This document shows, piece by piece, positions 25,585 to 33,387 of a stretch of 64,000 nucleotides of DNA (positions are counted from its first letter, which is position 1; every line of letters begins with the position of its first letter). Origin of the DNA: Georgenia daeguensis (GTDB lineage Bacteria; Actinomycetota; Actinomycetes; Actinomycetales; Actinomycetaceae); contig NZ_BAABBA010000002.1 of NCBI RefSeq assembly GCF_039537705.1, positions 248,001-312,000 of the forward strand. Reading direction: 5' to 3'. The notes beneath the pieces are model-generated. The model was not told the DNA's origin. It saw only the letters and a program-made list of their open reading frames with translations, and ran no database searches. The translations under genes and the position numbers were made by a program.

Positions 25585-26796
25585 TCAGCCGCCGGAGACG
25601 GAGAGCTCCGCCTGGGCGAGCACCGCCCGGAGCTCCTCGTCGACGTCGCGGCTGGCGAGCCAGCCCTCGGGCAGGTGCGGCTGCTTCGGGCTTCCCGCGC
25701 GCCCGCGGGGCCCCTCGGCGGCCTCGCCCGGGTAGGGCTGGTCGAGGTCCAGCACGGCCAGCCGCTCGTCCAGCTCGGCGAGGGAGGAGACGAGACCGAG
25801 CGCGTGCCGGGCCTCGCCGCCGACCACGTACCCCTTGAGGTACCAGGACATGTGCTTGCGCATCTCCCGCAGCGCCCGGTCCTCCTCGCCGAAGTGCTCG
25901 ACCATCAGCTCGGCGTGGCGGCGGATGACGGCGGCGACCTCGCGCAGGCCCGGGGTGACGCGGCGGTCGGAGCCATGCGCGGCGGCCACGAGGTCGGTGA
26001 ACAGCCACGGGCGGCCCTGGCAGCCGCGACCCACGACCACGCCGTCGCAGCCGGTCTGACGCATCATCTCCGCGGCGTCCTCGGCGGACCAGATGTCGCC
26101 GTTGCCCAGCACCGGGATGGTCGTCACGGCCTCCTTGAGGCGGGCGACCGCCTCCCAGCGGGCCTGCCCGGAGTAGTACTGCGCCACGGTTCGGGCGTGG
26201 AGCGCGACGGAGGCGATGCCGGCGCGCTCGGCGATCCGGCCGGCGTCGAGGTAGGTGAAGTGCTCGTCGTCGATGCCCATGCGCATCTTGACGGTCACGG
26301 GGACCTCGCGGTCGCGCGCGGCAGAGGCCTCGCGGGCCGCCTGGACGGCGCCGGTGACGATGGCCTCGAAGAGGTCGCGCTTCCACGGAAGGGCCCCACC
26401 GCCGCCCTTGCGGGTGACCTTGGGGACCGGGCACCCGAAGTTGAGGTCGACGTGGTCCGCACGGTCCTCGGCGACGAGGATGCGCACCGCGGCGGCGATG
26501 GTGGCCGGGTCCACCCCGTAGAGCTGGACCGACCGGACCGGCTCCTCCGGGTCGGGGGTGATCATGCGCATCGTCTCGGGCGTGCGCTCGACGAGCGCGC
26601 GCGAGGTGATCATCTCGGTGACGTACAGCCCGGCGGGGGCGTGTGCGCCGGGGACCGCCGCGGGGGCGTCGGCCGGCAGGGCCTCGAGGGCCGCCTCGCG
26701 GCACAGCTTGCGGAAGGGCGGGTTCGTCACGCCGGCCATGGGGGCCAGGACGACGGGGCTCCCCACGGTGACGGGTCCGATCTGCAGCGCGCTCAC
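25585..26796 (-). CDS. dusB: tRNA-dihydrouridine synthase
   Basis: A 403-residue flavoprotein that reduces uridine to dihydrouridine in the D-loop of tRNAs using FMN and NADPH. Family signatures: VVLAPMAGVTNPPFRKLCRE at the N-terminus, YVTEMITSRAL, VDLNFGCPVPKVTRKGGGGALPW with the catalytic Cys, VTVKMRMGIDD, ALHARTVAQYYSGQARWE, and VVGRGCQGRPWLF for FMN phosphate binding. The frame runs open far upstream, but GTG 26796 gives the standard N-terminus (SALQIGPVTVGSPVVLAPM). It lies 65 bases downstream of the YibE/F gene. In many actinobacteria dgt-dnaG follows directly; here the maltose island intervenes. Confidence 0.95.
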   Translation of the reverse strand: MSALQIGPVTVGSPVVLAPMAGVTNPPFRKLCREAALEALPADAPAAVPGAHAPAGLYVTEMITSRALVERTPETMRMITPDPEEPVRSVQLYGVDPATIAAAVRILVAEDRADHVDLNFGCPVPKVTRKGGGGALPWKRDLFEAIVTGAVQAAREASAARDREVPVTVKMRMGIDDEHFTYLDAGRIAERAGIASVALHARTVAQYYSGQARWEAVARLKEAVTTIPVLGNGDIWSAEDAAEMMRQTGCDGVVVGRGCQGRPWLFTDLVAAAHGSDRRVTPGLREVAAVIRRHAELMVEHFGEEDRALREMRKHMSWYLKGYVVGGEARHALGLVSSLAELDERLAVLDLDQPYPGEAAEGPRGRAGSPKQPHLPEGWLASRDVDEELRAVLAQAELSVSGG

Positions 26797-26861
26797 CGCG
26801 CCATTGTCCCTGGTGGTGGCAAACCGGTCAGCCCGCGGCGGTGTGAGATGCCGCGCGCCCC

Positions 26862-28115
26862 TCAGCGGGCCGCCGCGGCGGAGACCTCCGCGGACCGCCC
26901 GAGCTCGTCCTCGTGCGGCCGGCTGCGGGTCCCCGGCCTGCTCGTGCGCACCAGGGCGGCGGCGATGCCCGTGGTGACGGGGATCGCGAGCACCAGGCCG
27001 ATCGAGGACACGAGGGTTCGTACGACCTCCTCGGCGATCTCGCCGGCCATGAGGGTGTCGAGGGCCGCGCGGTCCATGAGGGCGGCGGCCATGAGCACCG
27101 GCAGTGCGGTGCCGACGTAGGCGAAGGCGAGGGTGTAGACCGTCGAGGCGATGTGGTCGCGGCCGATGCGCATGCCCCGGGTGAAAAGGCGCCGGCGCGG
27201 AACGGCAGGGTTTGCTGCGTGCAGCTCCCACACCGCCGACGCCTGGGTGATCGTGACGTCGTTGAGCGCGCCGAGGCCGGCGATGACCATGCCGCACAGC
27301 AGCAGATCGGTCAGCGAGAGGTTCGGGAACGTCCCGAGCAGGATGAGGGACTGCTCGGAGCTCGTCCCGGTGAGGTTGGCGGAGCGCGTGCCCCACGCCG
27401 CCAGGGCCACGGTGATGCCGAGCCCGACGAAGGTGCCGAGCAGCGCCGTCGTGGTCCGGATGGAGACGCCGTGGGCCAGGTACAGCGAGAGGAACATCAT
27501 CGCCGACGAGCCCACCAGGGCCACGAGCAGCGGCGGCTGACCAAGCATGATCGCCGGGATGACGAAGACCACGATCACGCCGAGCGACCCCGCCAGGCCC
27601 ACCATCGCGGCGAGGCCGCGCCAGCGCGCGACCGCCAGGACGACGACGGCGTAGAGCAGGGCCAGCCAGCCCACGGGTGCCGTGCGCTCGAAGTCCCAGA
27701 ACACGTAGGGGCTGCCGGTCCCCATCGCGGAGGGGCTGAACATCAGCCGCACCCGGTCGCCGACCTCCATGCCGTTGGCCATGATCTCCGGCGGCACCTG
27801 GACGGGGGCGACCTGGCCGGCGTTGCTCCCGCTCGAGAGCTCGACCCGGACCTGGCCGTCCGTCGTCGCCCCGGGTGCCGTGGCGTCCACGACCTCGACG
27901 ACGGTGCCCGCCTCGATGGTCATCCCGGTGCCCGCCAGCGGGACGGACCCGATCGGCGTCTCGCCGCGCGGCCACATCGCCACGAGCGCGACGACGGTCC
28001 CTACCAGCAGCGGGACCACGAGCGCCGTCAGGATCCAGCGCGCGCGGCGCGCCTCGGCAGGAGCGAGGGAGGCGTTCTCGGCGCCGGCAGGCAGATGGGA
28101 GTGTGAGTGGGGCAC
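26862..28115 (-). CDS. YibE/F family integral membrane protein
   Basis: A 417-residue polytopic membrane protein of the YibE/F family, whose members have an exported beta-barrel-like segment followed by a helical permease-like core. After one N-terminal helix (about residues 28-48), residues 50-150 form a soluble region with DGQVRVELSSGSNAGQVAPVQVPPE. About seven helices follow, with the characteristic TTTALLGTFVGLGITVALAAWG and NDVTITQASAVWELHAANPAV. Transport activity has been proposed for the family but the substrate is not known. The His-containing start (MPHSHSHLP) may be incidental. Upstream lies a repeat-rich region of 530 bases. Confidence 0.85.
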   Translation of the reverse strand: MPHSHSHLPAGAENASLAPAEARRARWILTALVVPLLVGTVVALVAMWPRGETPIGSVPLAGTGMTIEAGTVVEVVDATAPGATTDGQVRVELSSGSNAGQVAPVQVPPEIMANGMEVGDRVRLMFSPSAMGTGSPYVFWDFERTAPVGWLALLYAVVVLAVARWRGLAAMVGLAGSLGVIVVFVIPAIMLGQPPLLVALVGSSAMMFLSLYLAHGVSIRTTTALLGTFVGLGITVALAAWGTRSANLTGTSSEQSLILLGTFPNLSLTDLLLCGMVIAGLGALNDVTITQASAVWELHAANPAVPRRRLFTRGMRIGRDHIASTVYTLAFAYVGTALPVLMAAALMDRAALDTLMAGEIAEEVVRTLVSSIGLVLAIPVTTGIAAALVRTSRPGTRSRPHEDELGRSAEVSAAAAR

Positions 28116-28172
28116 GCTCCATGCTCACCGCCACGGCCGCGCACGGCGGGCAGGACGCGCCGTGACGTCCCC

Positions 28173-28325
28173 GGTCCGGAACCACGCCGACCATCCCGGG
28201 TCCGGAACCACGCCGACCATCCCGGGTCCGGAACCACGCCGACCATCCCGGGTCCGGAACCACGCCGACCATCCCGGGTCCGGAACCACGCCGACCATCC
28301 CGGGTCGGGAACCACGCCGACCATC
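28173..28325. repeat. Tandem array of a 26-bp unit, about 5.9 copies
   Basis: A 26-bp unit beginning GGTCCGGAACCACGCC repeats in register at 28173, 28199, 28225, 28251, 28277 and 28303. Copies are essentially identical except for the last, which reads GGTCGGGAACC. The unit is not a multiple of three, so it is unlikely to be coding. It lies 58 bases upstream of the YibE/F start. Confidence 0.95.
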
Positions 28326-28327
28326 AT

Positions 28328-28383
28328 CGAGGTCGAGCGATTGGTTCTAGGGAACCGAATCTTGAACCAATTCCTCGACCTCG
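28328..28383. repeat. 56-base two-tier palindrome between the two arrays
   Basis: The outer arms CGAGGTCGAG (28328-28337) and CTCGACCTCG (28374-28383) and inner arms ATTGGTTC (28340-28347) and GAACCAAT (28364-28371) are perfect complements, interrupted only by a 2-base mismatch on each side. The 16-base loop contains GGAACC, which can pair with the inner GGTTC instead. The element is AT-richer than everything around it. Confidence 0.9.
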
Positions 28384-28580
28384 GGGGCCCGTGGTCGCGG
28401 CCACTCGCGACGGCATGAGGCGCGGGGGCCGTGGTCGCGGCGACTCGCGACGGCATGAGGCGCGGGGGCCGTGGTCGCGGCGACTCGCGACGGCATGAGG
28501 CGCGGGGGCCGTGGTCGCGGCCACTCGCGACGGCATGAGGCGCGGGGGCCGTGGTCGCGGCCACTCGCGACGGCATGAGG
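28384..28580. repeat. Tandem array of a 40-bp unit, about 4.8 copies
   Basis: A 40-bp unit beginning GTGGTCGCGG recurs at 28391, 28431, 28471, 28511 and 28551. The only variation I see is a single C/G change in the loop. Every unit holds an inverted repeat GTCGCG / CGCGAC around a 6-base loop, so the array could form a row of small hairpins. Confidence 0.95.
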
Positions 28581-28590
28581 CCGTCAGCGC

Positions 28591-28630
28591 GTCGGCCGTG
28601 GCGTGGGGAGACCCCCTCGCCACGGCCGAC
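28591..28630 (-). terminator. Strong hairpin after glyS
   Basis: Arms at 28591-28603 and 28618-28630 pair perfectly over 13 bp, with an additional GGGG/CCCC inner stem. The structure begins 18 bases downstream of the glyS stop on the minus strand. It lacks a U-tract, as is common for actinobacterial terminators. Confidence 0.7.
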
Positions 28631-28648
28631 GACGACGGCGGGATGGCC

Positions 28649-30034
28649 TCAGCAGCCGGGCAGCCGCTCCGCGAGGTAGCCGCGCACCTTGTCCAGCGAG
28701 ATGCGCTCCTGGGCCATCGTGTCGCGCTCACGCACCGTGACGGCCTGGTCCTCGAGGGAGTCGAAGTCCACCGTGATGCAGTACGGCGTGCCGACCTCGT
28801 CCTGGCGCCGGTAGCGGCGGCCCACGGCGCCGGCGTCGTCGAAGTCCACGTTCCAGTAGCCGCGCAGCTCCGCGGCGAGGTCGCGGGCGACCGGCGAGAG
28901 CTGCTCGTTGCGGGAGAGCGGCAGCACCGCGGCCTTGACCGGGGCGAGGCGCGGGTCGAGCTTGAGCACCGTGCGCTTGTCCACGCCGCCCTTGGTGTTG
29001 GGGGCCTCGTCCTCGGTGTAGGCCTCGGCGAGGAAGGCCATGAGCGACCGGGTCAGGCCCGCGGCCGGCTCGATGACGTAGGGCACCCAGCGCTCGTTCT
29101 TCGCCTGGTCGAAGTAGGACAGGTCCTGCCCCGAGTGCTCGGCGTGGGTGGAGAGGTCGAAGTCCGTGCGGTTGGCGATGCCCTCGAGCTCGCCCCACTC
29201 GCTGCCCTGGAAGCCGAAGCGGTACTCGATGTCGACCGTGCGCTTGGAGTAGTGCGAGAGCTTCTCCTGCGGGTGCTCGAAGTGGCGCAGGTTCTCCCGG
29301 GAGATGCCCAGGCCCGTGTACCAGTCGGTGCGGGCGTCGATCCAGTACTGGTGCCAGTCCTCGTCCGTGCCCGGCTCGACGAAGAACTCCATCTCCATCT
29401 GCTCGAACTCGCGCGTACGGAAGATGAAGTTGCCCGGCGTGATCTCGTTGCGGAACGACTTGCCGATCTGGCCGATGCCGAACGGCGGCTTCTTCCGGGC
29501 CGAGGTCATGACGTTGTTGAAGTTCACGAAGATGCCCTGCGCCGTCTCCGGCCGCAGGTAGTGCAGGCCCGACTCGTCCTCGACGGGGCCGAGGTAGGTC
29601 TTGAGCATCATGTTGAAGTCGCGCGGCTCGGTCCACTGCCCGCGCGTGCCGCAGTTGGGGCAGGCGATGTCGGCGAGGCCGTTCTCGGGCGCGCGGCCCT
29701 TCTTCTCCTCGTACTCCTCCTCCATCTGGTCCGCGCGGAAGCGCTTGTGGCAGCTCAGGCACTCGGTGAGCGGGTCGGTGAAGACCCCGACGTGGCCGGA
29801 GGCCACCCAGACCTGACGCGGCAGGATGACGGAGGAGTCGAGGCCGACGACGTCGTCGCGGGAGGTGACCATCGCGCGCCACCACTGGCGCTTGATGTTC
29901 TCCTTCAGCTCCACGCCGAGCGGACCGTAGTCCCACGCGGAGCGGGTGCCGCCGTAGATCTCCCCGGAGGGGTAGACGAAGCCGCGCCGCTTGGCGAGGT
30001 TGATGACGTTGTCCAGGCGCGAGGGTGTGGCCAC
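28649..30034 (-). CDS. glyS: Glycyl-tRNA synthetase, single-chain class II
   Basis: A 461-residue alpha2-type glycyl-tRNA synthetase that charges tRNA-Gly. Recognisable blocks are NLAKRRGFVYPSGEIYGGTRSAWDYGPLGVELKENIKRQWW at the N-terminus, a zinc-type cysteine pair region (ECLSCHKR ... CPNCGTRGQW), PETAQGIFVNFNNV, the class II motif 2 SFRNEITPGNFIFRTREFEQMEMEFF and the C-terminal anticodon-binding domain. GTG 30034 is preceded by AGGAGAG eight bases upstream. The additional upstream part of the frame is not conserved-looking. It is divergent from znuA across 252 bases. Confidence 0.97.
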   Translation of the reverse strand: MATPSRLDNVINLAKRRGFVYPSGEIYGGTRSAWDYGPLGVELKENIKRQWWRAMVTSRDDVVGLDSSVILPRQVWVASGHVGVFTDPLTECLSCHKRFRADQMEEEYEEKKGRAPENGLADIACPNCGTRGQWTEPRDFNMMLKTYLGPVEDESGLHYLRPETAQGIFVNFNNVMTSARKKPPFGIGQIGKSFRNEITPGNFIFRTREFEQMEMEFFVEPGTDEDWHQYWIDARTDWYTGLGISRENLRHFEHPQEKLSHYSKRTVDIEYRFGFQGSEWGELEGIANRTDFDLSTHAEHSGQDLSYFDQAKNERWVPYVIEPAAGLTRSLMAFLAEAYTEDEAPNTKGGVDKRTVLKLDPRLAPVKAAVLPLSRNEQLSPVARDLAAELRGYWNVDFDDAGAVGRRYRRQDEVGTPYCITVDFDSLEDQAVTVRERDTMAQERISLDKVRGYLAERLPGC

Positions 30035-30249
30035 GGGGTGAACTCTCCTGCTTGATCGGTGACCCGCACCTGGCTGGCGCGGGCGGCGGCGGCGGGATGC
30101 GCTGAGGCTCCCTCCGTGCGGGACCAACCTACCCATGTCGGCGAGGTACCGGCGCATCCTCCCGAGCCGCTCGCCGCGCCCCTTCCCGCGGCACCGCGAC
30201 CGCCGGGCCGTCCGTGCGACGGGCGAGAGCGACCTCACCGCCGGGGAAG

Positions 30250-30287
30250 TTGACACCCGTTCTCAATTTCATTGAGAATCATCCTCA
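30250..30287 (+). promoter_or_regulatory. znuA promoter overlapped by Zur-type boxes
   Basis: A consensus -35 TTGACA (30250-30255) is followed after 18 bases by GAGAAT (30274-30279). This predicts transcription starting at or next to ATG 30287, so the mRNA would be leaderless. A 15-mer TGAGAATCATCCTCA (30273-30287) is a 7-1-7 palindrome with one mismatch, in the form of the actinobacterial Zur box. A weaker one, TGACACCCGTTCTCA, lies 22 bases upstream (30251-30265). The two share a perfect inverted repeat TTCTCAAT/ATTGAGAA (30260-30278). Confidence 0.75.
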
Positions 30288-31261
30288 TGAACTCTCTCGT
30301 CCGCGGCGGCGCCCTGCTCGCCGCCCTCGCCCTCCCGCTCGCCGCCTGCTCGGACGGTGGCGGCGGCACGGCGGCGGGCGCCGCGCCGGGCGACGGTGGC
30401 ACGGAGGTCCTGGCGGCGCTGTACCCGTTGCAGTACGTGGCCGAGCAGGTCGGCGGCGAGCACGTCACCGTCGCGTCGATCACCCCCGCCGGTGTCGACC
30501 CGCACGACCTCGAGCTCTCCCCCGCTGCGGTCGCGAAGCTCGACGACGCCACGGTCGTCTACCTCGCGGGCTTCCAGGCCGCCCTCGACGACGCTCTCGC
30601 GGTCACCTCCCCCGCCCACGCCCTCGACGTCTCCGAGGCCGCCGGCGTGCACACCGAGGACGACGGCCACGAGGAAGTCGGTCACGAGGACGAGGCGACG
30701 TCGGACGGCGCGGCTGCCGACGACCACGCCGGCCACGCCCACGAGGACGGCGACCCGCACTTCTGGCTGGACCCGAACCGGCTCGCCGCCGTCGCGACCG
30801 CGGTGGCCGACGAGCTCGCCGCCGCCGACCCGGACAACGCCGGCGAGTACGCCGCGAACGCCGAGCGCCTGGGCACCGAGCTGGCCTCCCTCGACGAGGA
30901 GCTGCAGGCCGGACTCGCGCAGTGCGAGACCCGTACGATCGTCGTCGCGCACGAGGCGTACGGGTACCTCGCGGAGGCCTACGACCTCGAGCAGGTGGGC
31001 ATCTCGGGCCTGGACCCGGAGGCCGAGCCCTCCCCCGCCCGCCTGGCCGAGATCGGCAAGGTCGTGGAGGACAAGAACGTCACCACCATCTTCACCGAGA
31101 ACCTCGTCAACCCTGCCGTCGCCGAGTCCCTCGCGGCGGACCTCGGCGTCGAGGTTGCGGTGCTCGACCCGCTGGAGAGCCAGGTGGACGCGTCGCGGGA
31201 CTACCCGGACGTCATGCGCGCCAACCTCGAGGCGCTGCGCACCGCGCTGGGGTGCGCGTGA
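30287..31261 (+). CDS. znuA: Zinc ABC transporter substrate-binding lipoprotein
   Basis: A 324-residue cluster A-I metal receptor. The signal peptide ends in the lipobox LAAC (MNSLVRGGALLAALALPLAAC), so it is membrane-anchored outside the cell. The fold is marked by VLAALYPLQYVAEQVGGEHV, PAGVDPHDLELSP (metal His), a His/Asp/Glu-rich loop (DDGHEEVGHEDEA ... DDHAGHAHEDGDPHFW) typical of zinc rather than manganese receptors, TIVVAHEAYGYL and the final metal-ligand region FTENLVNP. ATG 30287 is favoured because it coincides with the predicted transcription start and opens a normal signal peptide. The stop overlaps znuC (GTGA). Confidence 0.93.
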   Translation: MNSLVRGGALLAALALPLAACSDGGGGTAAGAAPGDGGTEVLAALYPLQYVAEQVGGEHVTVASITPAGVDPHDLELSPAAVAKLDDATVVYLAGFQAALDDALAVTSPAHALDVSEAAGVHTEDDGHEEVGHEDEATSDGAAADDHAGHAHEDGDPHFWLDPNRLAAVATAVADELAAADPDNAGEYAANAERLGTELASLDEELQAGLAQCETRTIVVAHEAYGYLAEAYDLEQVGISGLDPEAEPSPARLAEIGKVVEDKNVTTIFTENLVNPAVAESLAADLGVEVAVLDPLESQVDASRDYPDVMRANLEALRTALGCA

Positions 31262-32061
31262 GCGGCCCCGACCGTTCGCGCGGCGCACCACCGGTGCGGG
31301 CCGAGGACCTCACCGTGGTCCTGGGCGCCTCCACCGTGCTGCGCGGGATCGACCTGACGATCCGCGACGGCGAGACGGTCGCCCTGCTTGGCGCGAACGG
31401 CTCCGGCAAGTCGACGCTGGTCAAGTCGCTCGTGGGCGTGGTGCCGGTCACCCGCGGGCGCGTGCAGCTCTACGGACAGGACGTCACCACTCAGGCCCGC
31501 ACGGTCCCGTGGTCGCGCGTCGGCTACGTGCCTCAGCGCGTCACCGCCACCGCGGGAGTTCCGGCCACCGCGCTCGAGGTGGTCAGCTCCGGCCTGCTCG
31601 ACGGGCGCCGGTTCCGGATCGGGCGCGCCGGGCACGCCCGCGCGATGGACGCCCTGGCCCAGGTGGGCCTCGCCGACCGCGCCCGGGACAGCGTCCAGGT
31701 CTTCTCTGGCGGCCAGCAGCAGCGGGTCCTCATCGCCCGGGCGCTGGTGCGCCGGCCGGACCTCCTCGTGCTCGACGAGCCGCTCGCCGGCATCGACCGC
31801 GAGTCCAAGGAGGCGCTGGCCCGCACCATCACCGCCCTGCACGACGCCGGCACGACCGTCCTGGTCGTGCTGCACGAGCTGGGCGAGCTCGGCCCCCTGG
31901 TCGAGCGCTGCGTCGTCCTGCGCCACGGCCGCGTGATCCACGACGGCCAGCCGCCCCGCCCGGCGGCCGGGCACGACGACCCGGCGCACGAGCACGAGCA
32001 CGCCCACGAGGGCGGCGCCGCGCCGGTGCACCACGCCCCCGACCTGACCGTGGAGCTGTGA
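31258..32061 (+). CDS. znuC: Zinc ABC transporter ATPase
   Basis: A 267-residue ABC ATPase driving zinc import with ZnuA and ZnuB. Walker A is LLGANGSGKSTLVKSL, the signature VFSGGQQQRVLIARAL, and Walker B LLVLDEPLAGID with the switch His in VLVVLHELG. The C-terminal 40 residues are His-rich (HDDPAHEHEHAHEGG ... VHHAP), an extension that may buffer or sense cytosolic zinc (inference). GTG 31258 overlaps the znuA stop by 4 bases, and its own stop overlaps the znuB ATG by one base. Confidence 0.93.
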   Translation: MSGPDRSRGAPPVRAEDLTVVLGASTVLRGIDLTIRDGETVALLGANGSGKSTLVKSLVGVVPVTRGRVQLYGQDVTTQARTVPWSRVGYVPQRVTATAGVPATALEVVSSGLLDGRRFRIGRAGHARAMDALAQVGLADRARDSVQVFSGGQQQRVLIARALVRRPDLLVLDEPLAGIDRESKEALARTITALHDAGTTVLVVLHELGELGPLVERCVVLRHGRVIHDGQPPRPAAGHDDPAHEHEHAHEGGAAPVHHAPDLTVEL

Positions 32062-32975
32062 TGGACCTCCTCACCACCCTGGGCGAGCTCCTCGCGAGCC
32101 CGCTCATGCAGCGCGCCCTGGTCGTCGCCGTCCTGGTCGGCGTGGCCGCCCCGGTCATGGGCACCTACCTCGTCCAGCGCCGCCTGGCCCTGCTCGGGGA
32201 CGGGATCGGCCACGTGGCGCTCACCGGGGTCGCGATGGGCTGGCTCGCCGGCAGCGCCGCGGGCCTGACCGACCGCGACGTCCTCGCCGTCCCCGGCGCC
32301 GTCGTCGCGTCCGTCGTGGGCGCCGTCCTCATCGAGGTGGTGCGCGAGCGCGGCAAGACGAGCGGCGACGTCGCCCTCGCGCTGCTCTTCTACGGCGGCA
32401 TCGCGGGCGGCGTCCTGCTCATCGGCCTCGCGGGTGGCACCACGGCGAACCTCAACGGGTACCTGTTCGGCTCGATCGCGTCGGTCAGCACGCTCGACGT
32501 CTGGCTCACGGTGGTGCTGGCGGCGGTCCTGCTGGGCTTCGGGCTCGGCCTGCGTCCCGCCCTGTTCGCGCTGTGCCACGACGAGGAGTTCGCCCGGGCC
32601 ACGGGCCTGCCGGTCCGGGCGCTGAACGTCCTCCTCGCGGTGATGGCCGCCCTGACCGTCTCGGTGTCGATGCGTGTGGTCGGCGTGCTGCTCGTCTCGG
32701 CGCTGATGATCGTCCCGGTCGCGGTCGCCCAGCTGTTCGCGCGTTCGTTCCGCTCCACGATGACCACCGCGATGGTGATCGGCGCGCTGGTCAGCGTGGT
32801 CGGCCTGACGATCACCTACCTGCACCCGCTCTCGCCGGGCGCGACCATCGTCGTCCTGGCGATCGGGCTGTACGCCGTGGTCTCGGTCGTGCGTCCGTTG
32901 TTCGGCCGACCGGCAGCGCACCGTGACCCGCACCTGGACGTCGAGGACGACGTCGAGGTCCGCGAGGGGGTGTGA
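32061..32975 (+). CDS. znuB: Zinc ABC transporter permease
   Basis: A 304-residue ABC-3 family membrane subunit with about eight helices. Family landmarks are APVMGTYLVQRRLALLGDGIGHVALTGVAMGW near the N-terminus, LLFYGGIAGGVLLIGLAGG, LNGYLFGSIASVS, and RVVGVLLVSALMIVPVAVAQLFARSF. ATG 32061 overlaps the ATPase stop (TGATG). The gene for the Zur regulator begins two bases after its stop, so znuA-znuC-znuB-zur is one transcription unit. Confidence 0.93.
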   Translation: MDLLTTLGELLASPLMQRALVVAVLVGVAAPVMGTYLVQRRLALLGDGIGHVALTGVAMGWLAGSAAGLTDRDVLAVPGAVVASVVGAVLIEVVRERGKTSGDVALALLFYGGIAGGVLLIGLAGGTTANLNGYLFGSIASVSTLDVWLTVVLAAVLLGFGLGLRPALFALCHDEEFARATGLPVRALNVLLAVMAALTVSVSMRVVGVLLVSALMIVPVAVAQLFARSFRSTMTTAMVIGALVSVVGLTITYLHPLSPGATIVVLAIGLYAVVSVVRPLFGRPAAHRDPHLDVEDDVEVREGV

Positions 32976-32976
32976 G

Positions 32977-33387
32977 ATGTTGCGGATGACCAAGCAGCGC
33001 TCCGCGGTCAGCGAGCTCCTCGGACGCACCGAGGACTTCCGCAGCGCGCAGCAGCTGCACGAGATGTTGCGGGCGGACGGCAGCGCCGTCGGCCTCGCCA
33101 CCGTGTACCGCACCCTGCAGTCCCTCGCCGAGGCCGGCCAGGTGGACGTGCTCCGCATCGACGACGGCGAGACCCTCTACCGCCGGTGCGCCCGGCAGAC
33201 CCACCACCACCACCTGGTGTGCAAGGAGTGCGGCCGGACGGTGGAGATCGAGGGCGCCACCGTCGAGCGCTGGGCCGCGAAGGTCGCCCAGGACAACGGC
33301 TTCGTGGACGTGGACCACACGGCCGAGCTCTTCGGCACGTGCGCCGGGTGCGCCGCACGGGAGTACGCGGAGGGCCCACGTGCCTGA
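32977..33387 (+). CDS. zur: Zinc uptake regulator of the Fur family
   Basis: A 136-residue Fur-family metalloregulator. The winged helix is RMTKQRSAVSELLGRTEDFRSAQQLHEML ... VGLATVYRTLQSLAEAGQVDVL, and the metal sites include RCARQTHHHHLVCKECGRTVEIE, where HHHH lies before the first CxxC, and the second CAGCA pair. Zur binds its box when zinc-loaded and represses zinc uptake. Since it is the last transporter gene in an operon preceded by a Zur-type box, autorepression is likely. ATG 32977 is preceded by a purine-rich GAGGGGG. Mycobacterial zur is also near glyS and recO, supporting Zur over Fur. Confidence 0.92.
   Translation: MLRMTKQRSAVSELLGRTEDFRSAQQLHEMLRADGSAVGLATVYRTLQSLAEAGQVDVLRIDDGETLYRRCARQTHHHHLVCKECGRTVEIEGATVERWAAKVAQDNGFVDVDHTAELFGTCAGCAAREYAEGPRA

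Noticed and set aside
28173..28580. Possible CRISPR array
   Set aside because: The repeats are directly adjacent with no unique spacers, two unrelated unit lengths (26 and 40 bp) are present, and no cas gene is nearby.
28107..28731. Open frames across the tandem repeats giving repetitive peptides
   Set aside because: The 26- and 40-bp units are not multiples of three, so the apparent peptides arise from frames running through non-coding repeats. There are no ribosome sites.
30272..30286. Earlier in-frame TTG start for the zinc receptor
   Set aside because: It lies inside the predicted promoter -10 region and would add residues before a normal lipoprotein signal peptide.
32977..33387. Fur (iron) instead of Zur
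   Set aside because: It is the fourth gene of a zinc-type ABC operon with His-rich receptor, the box is of Zur 7-1-7 form, and the gene neighbourhood matches mycobacterial zur.
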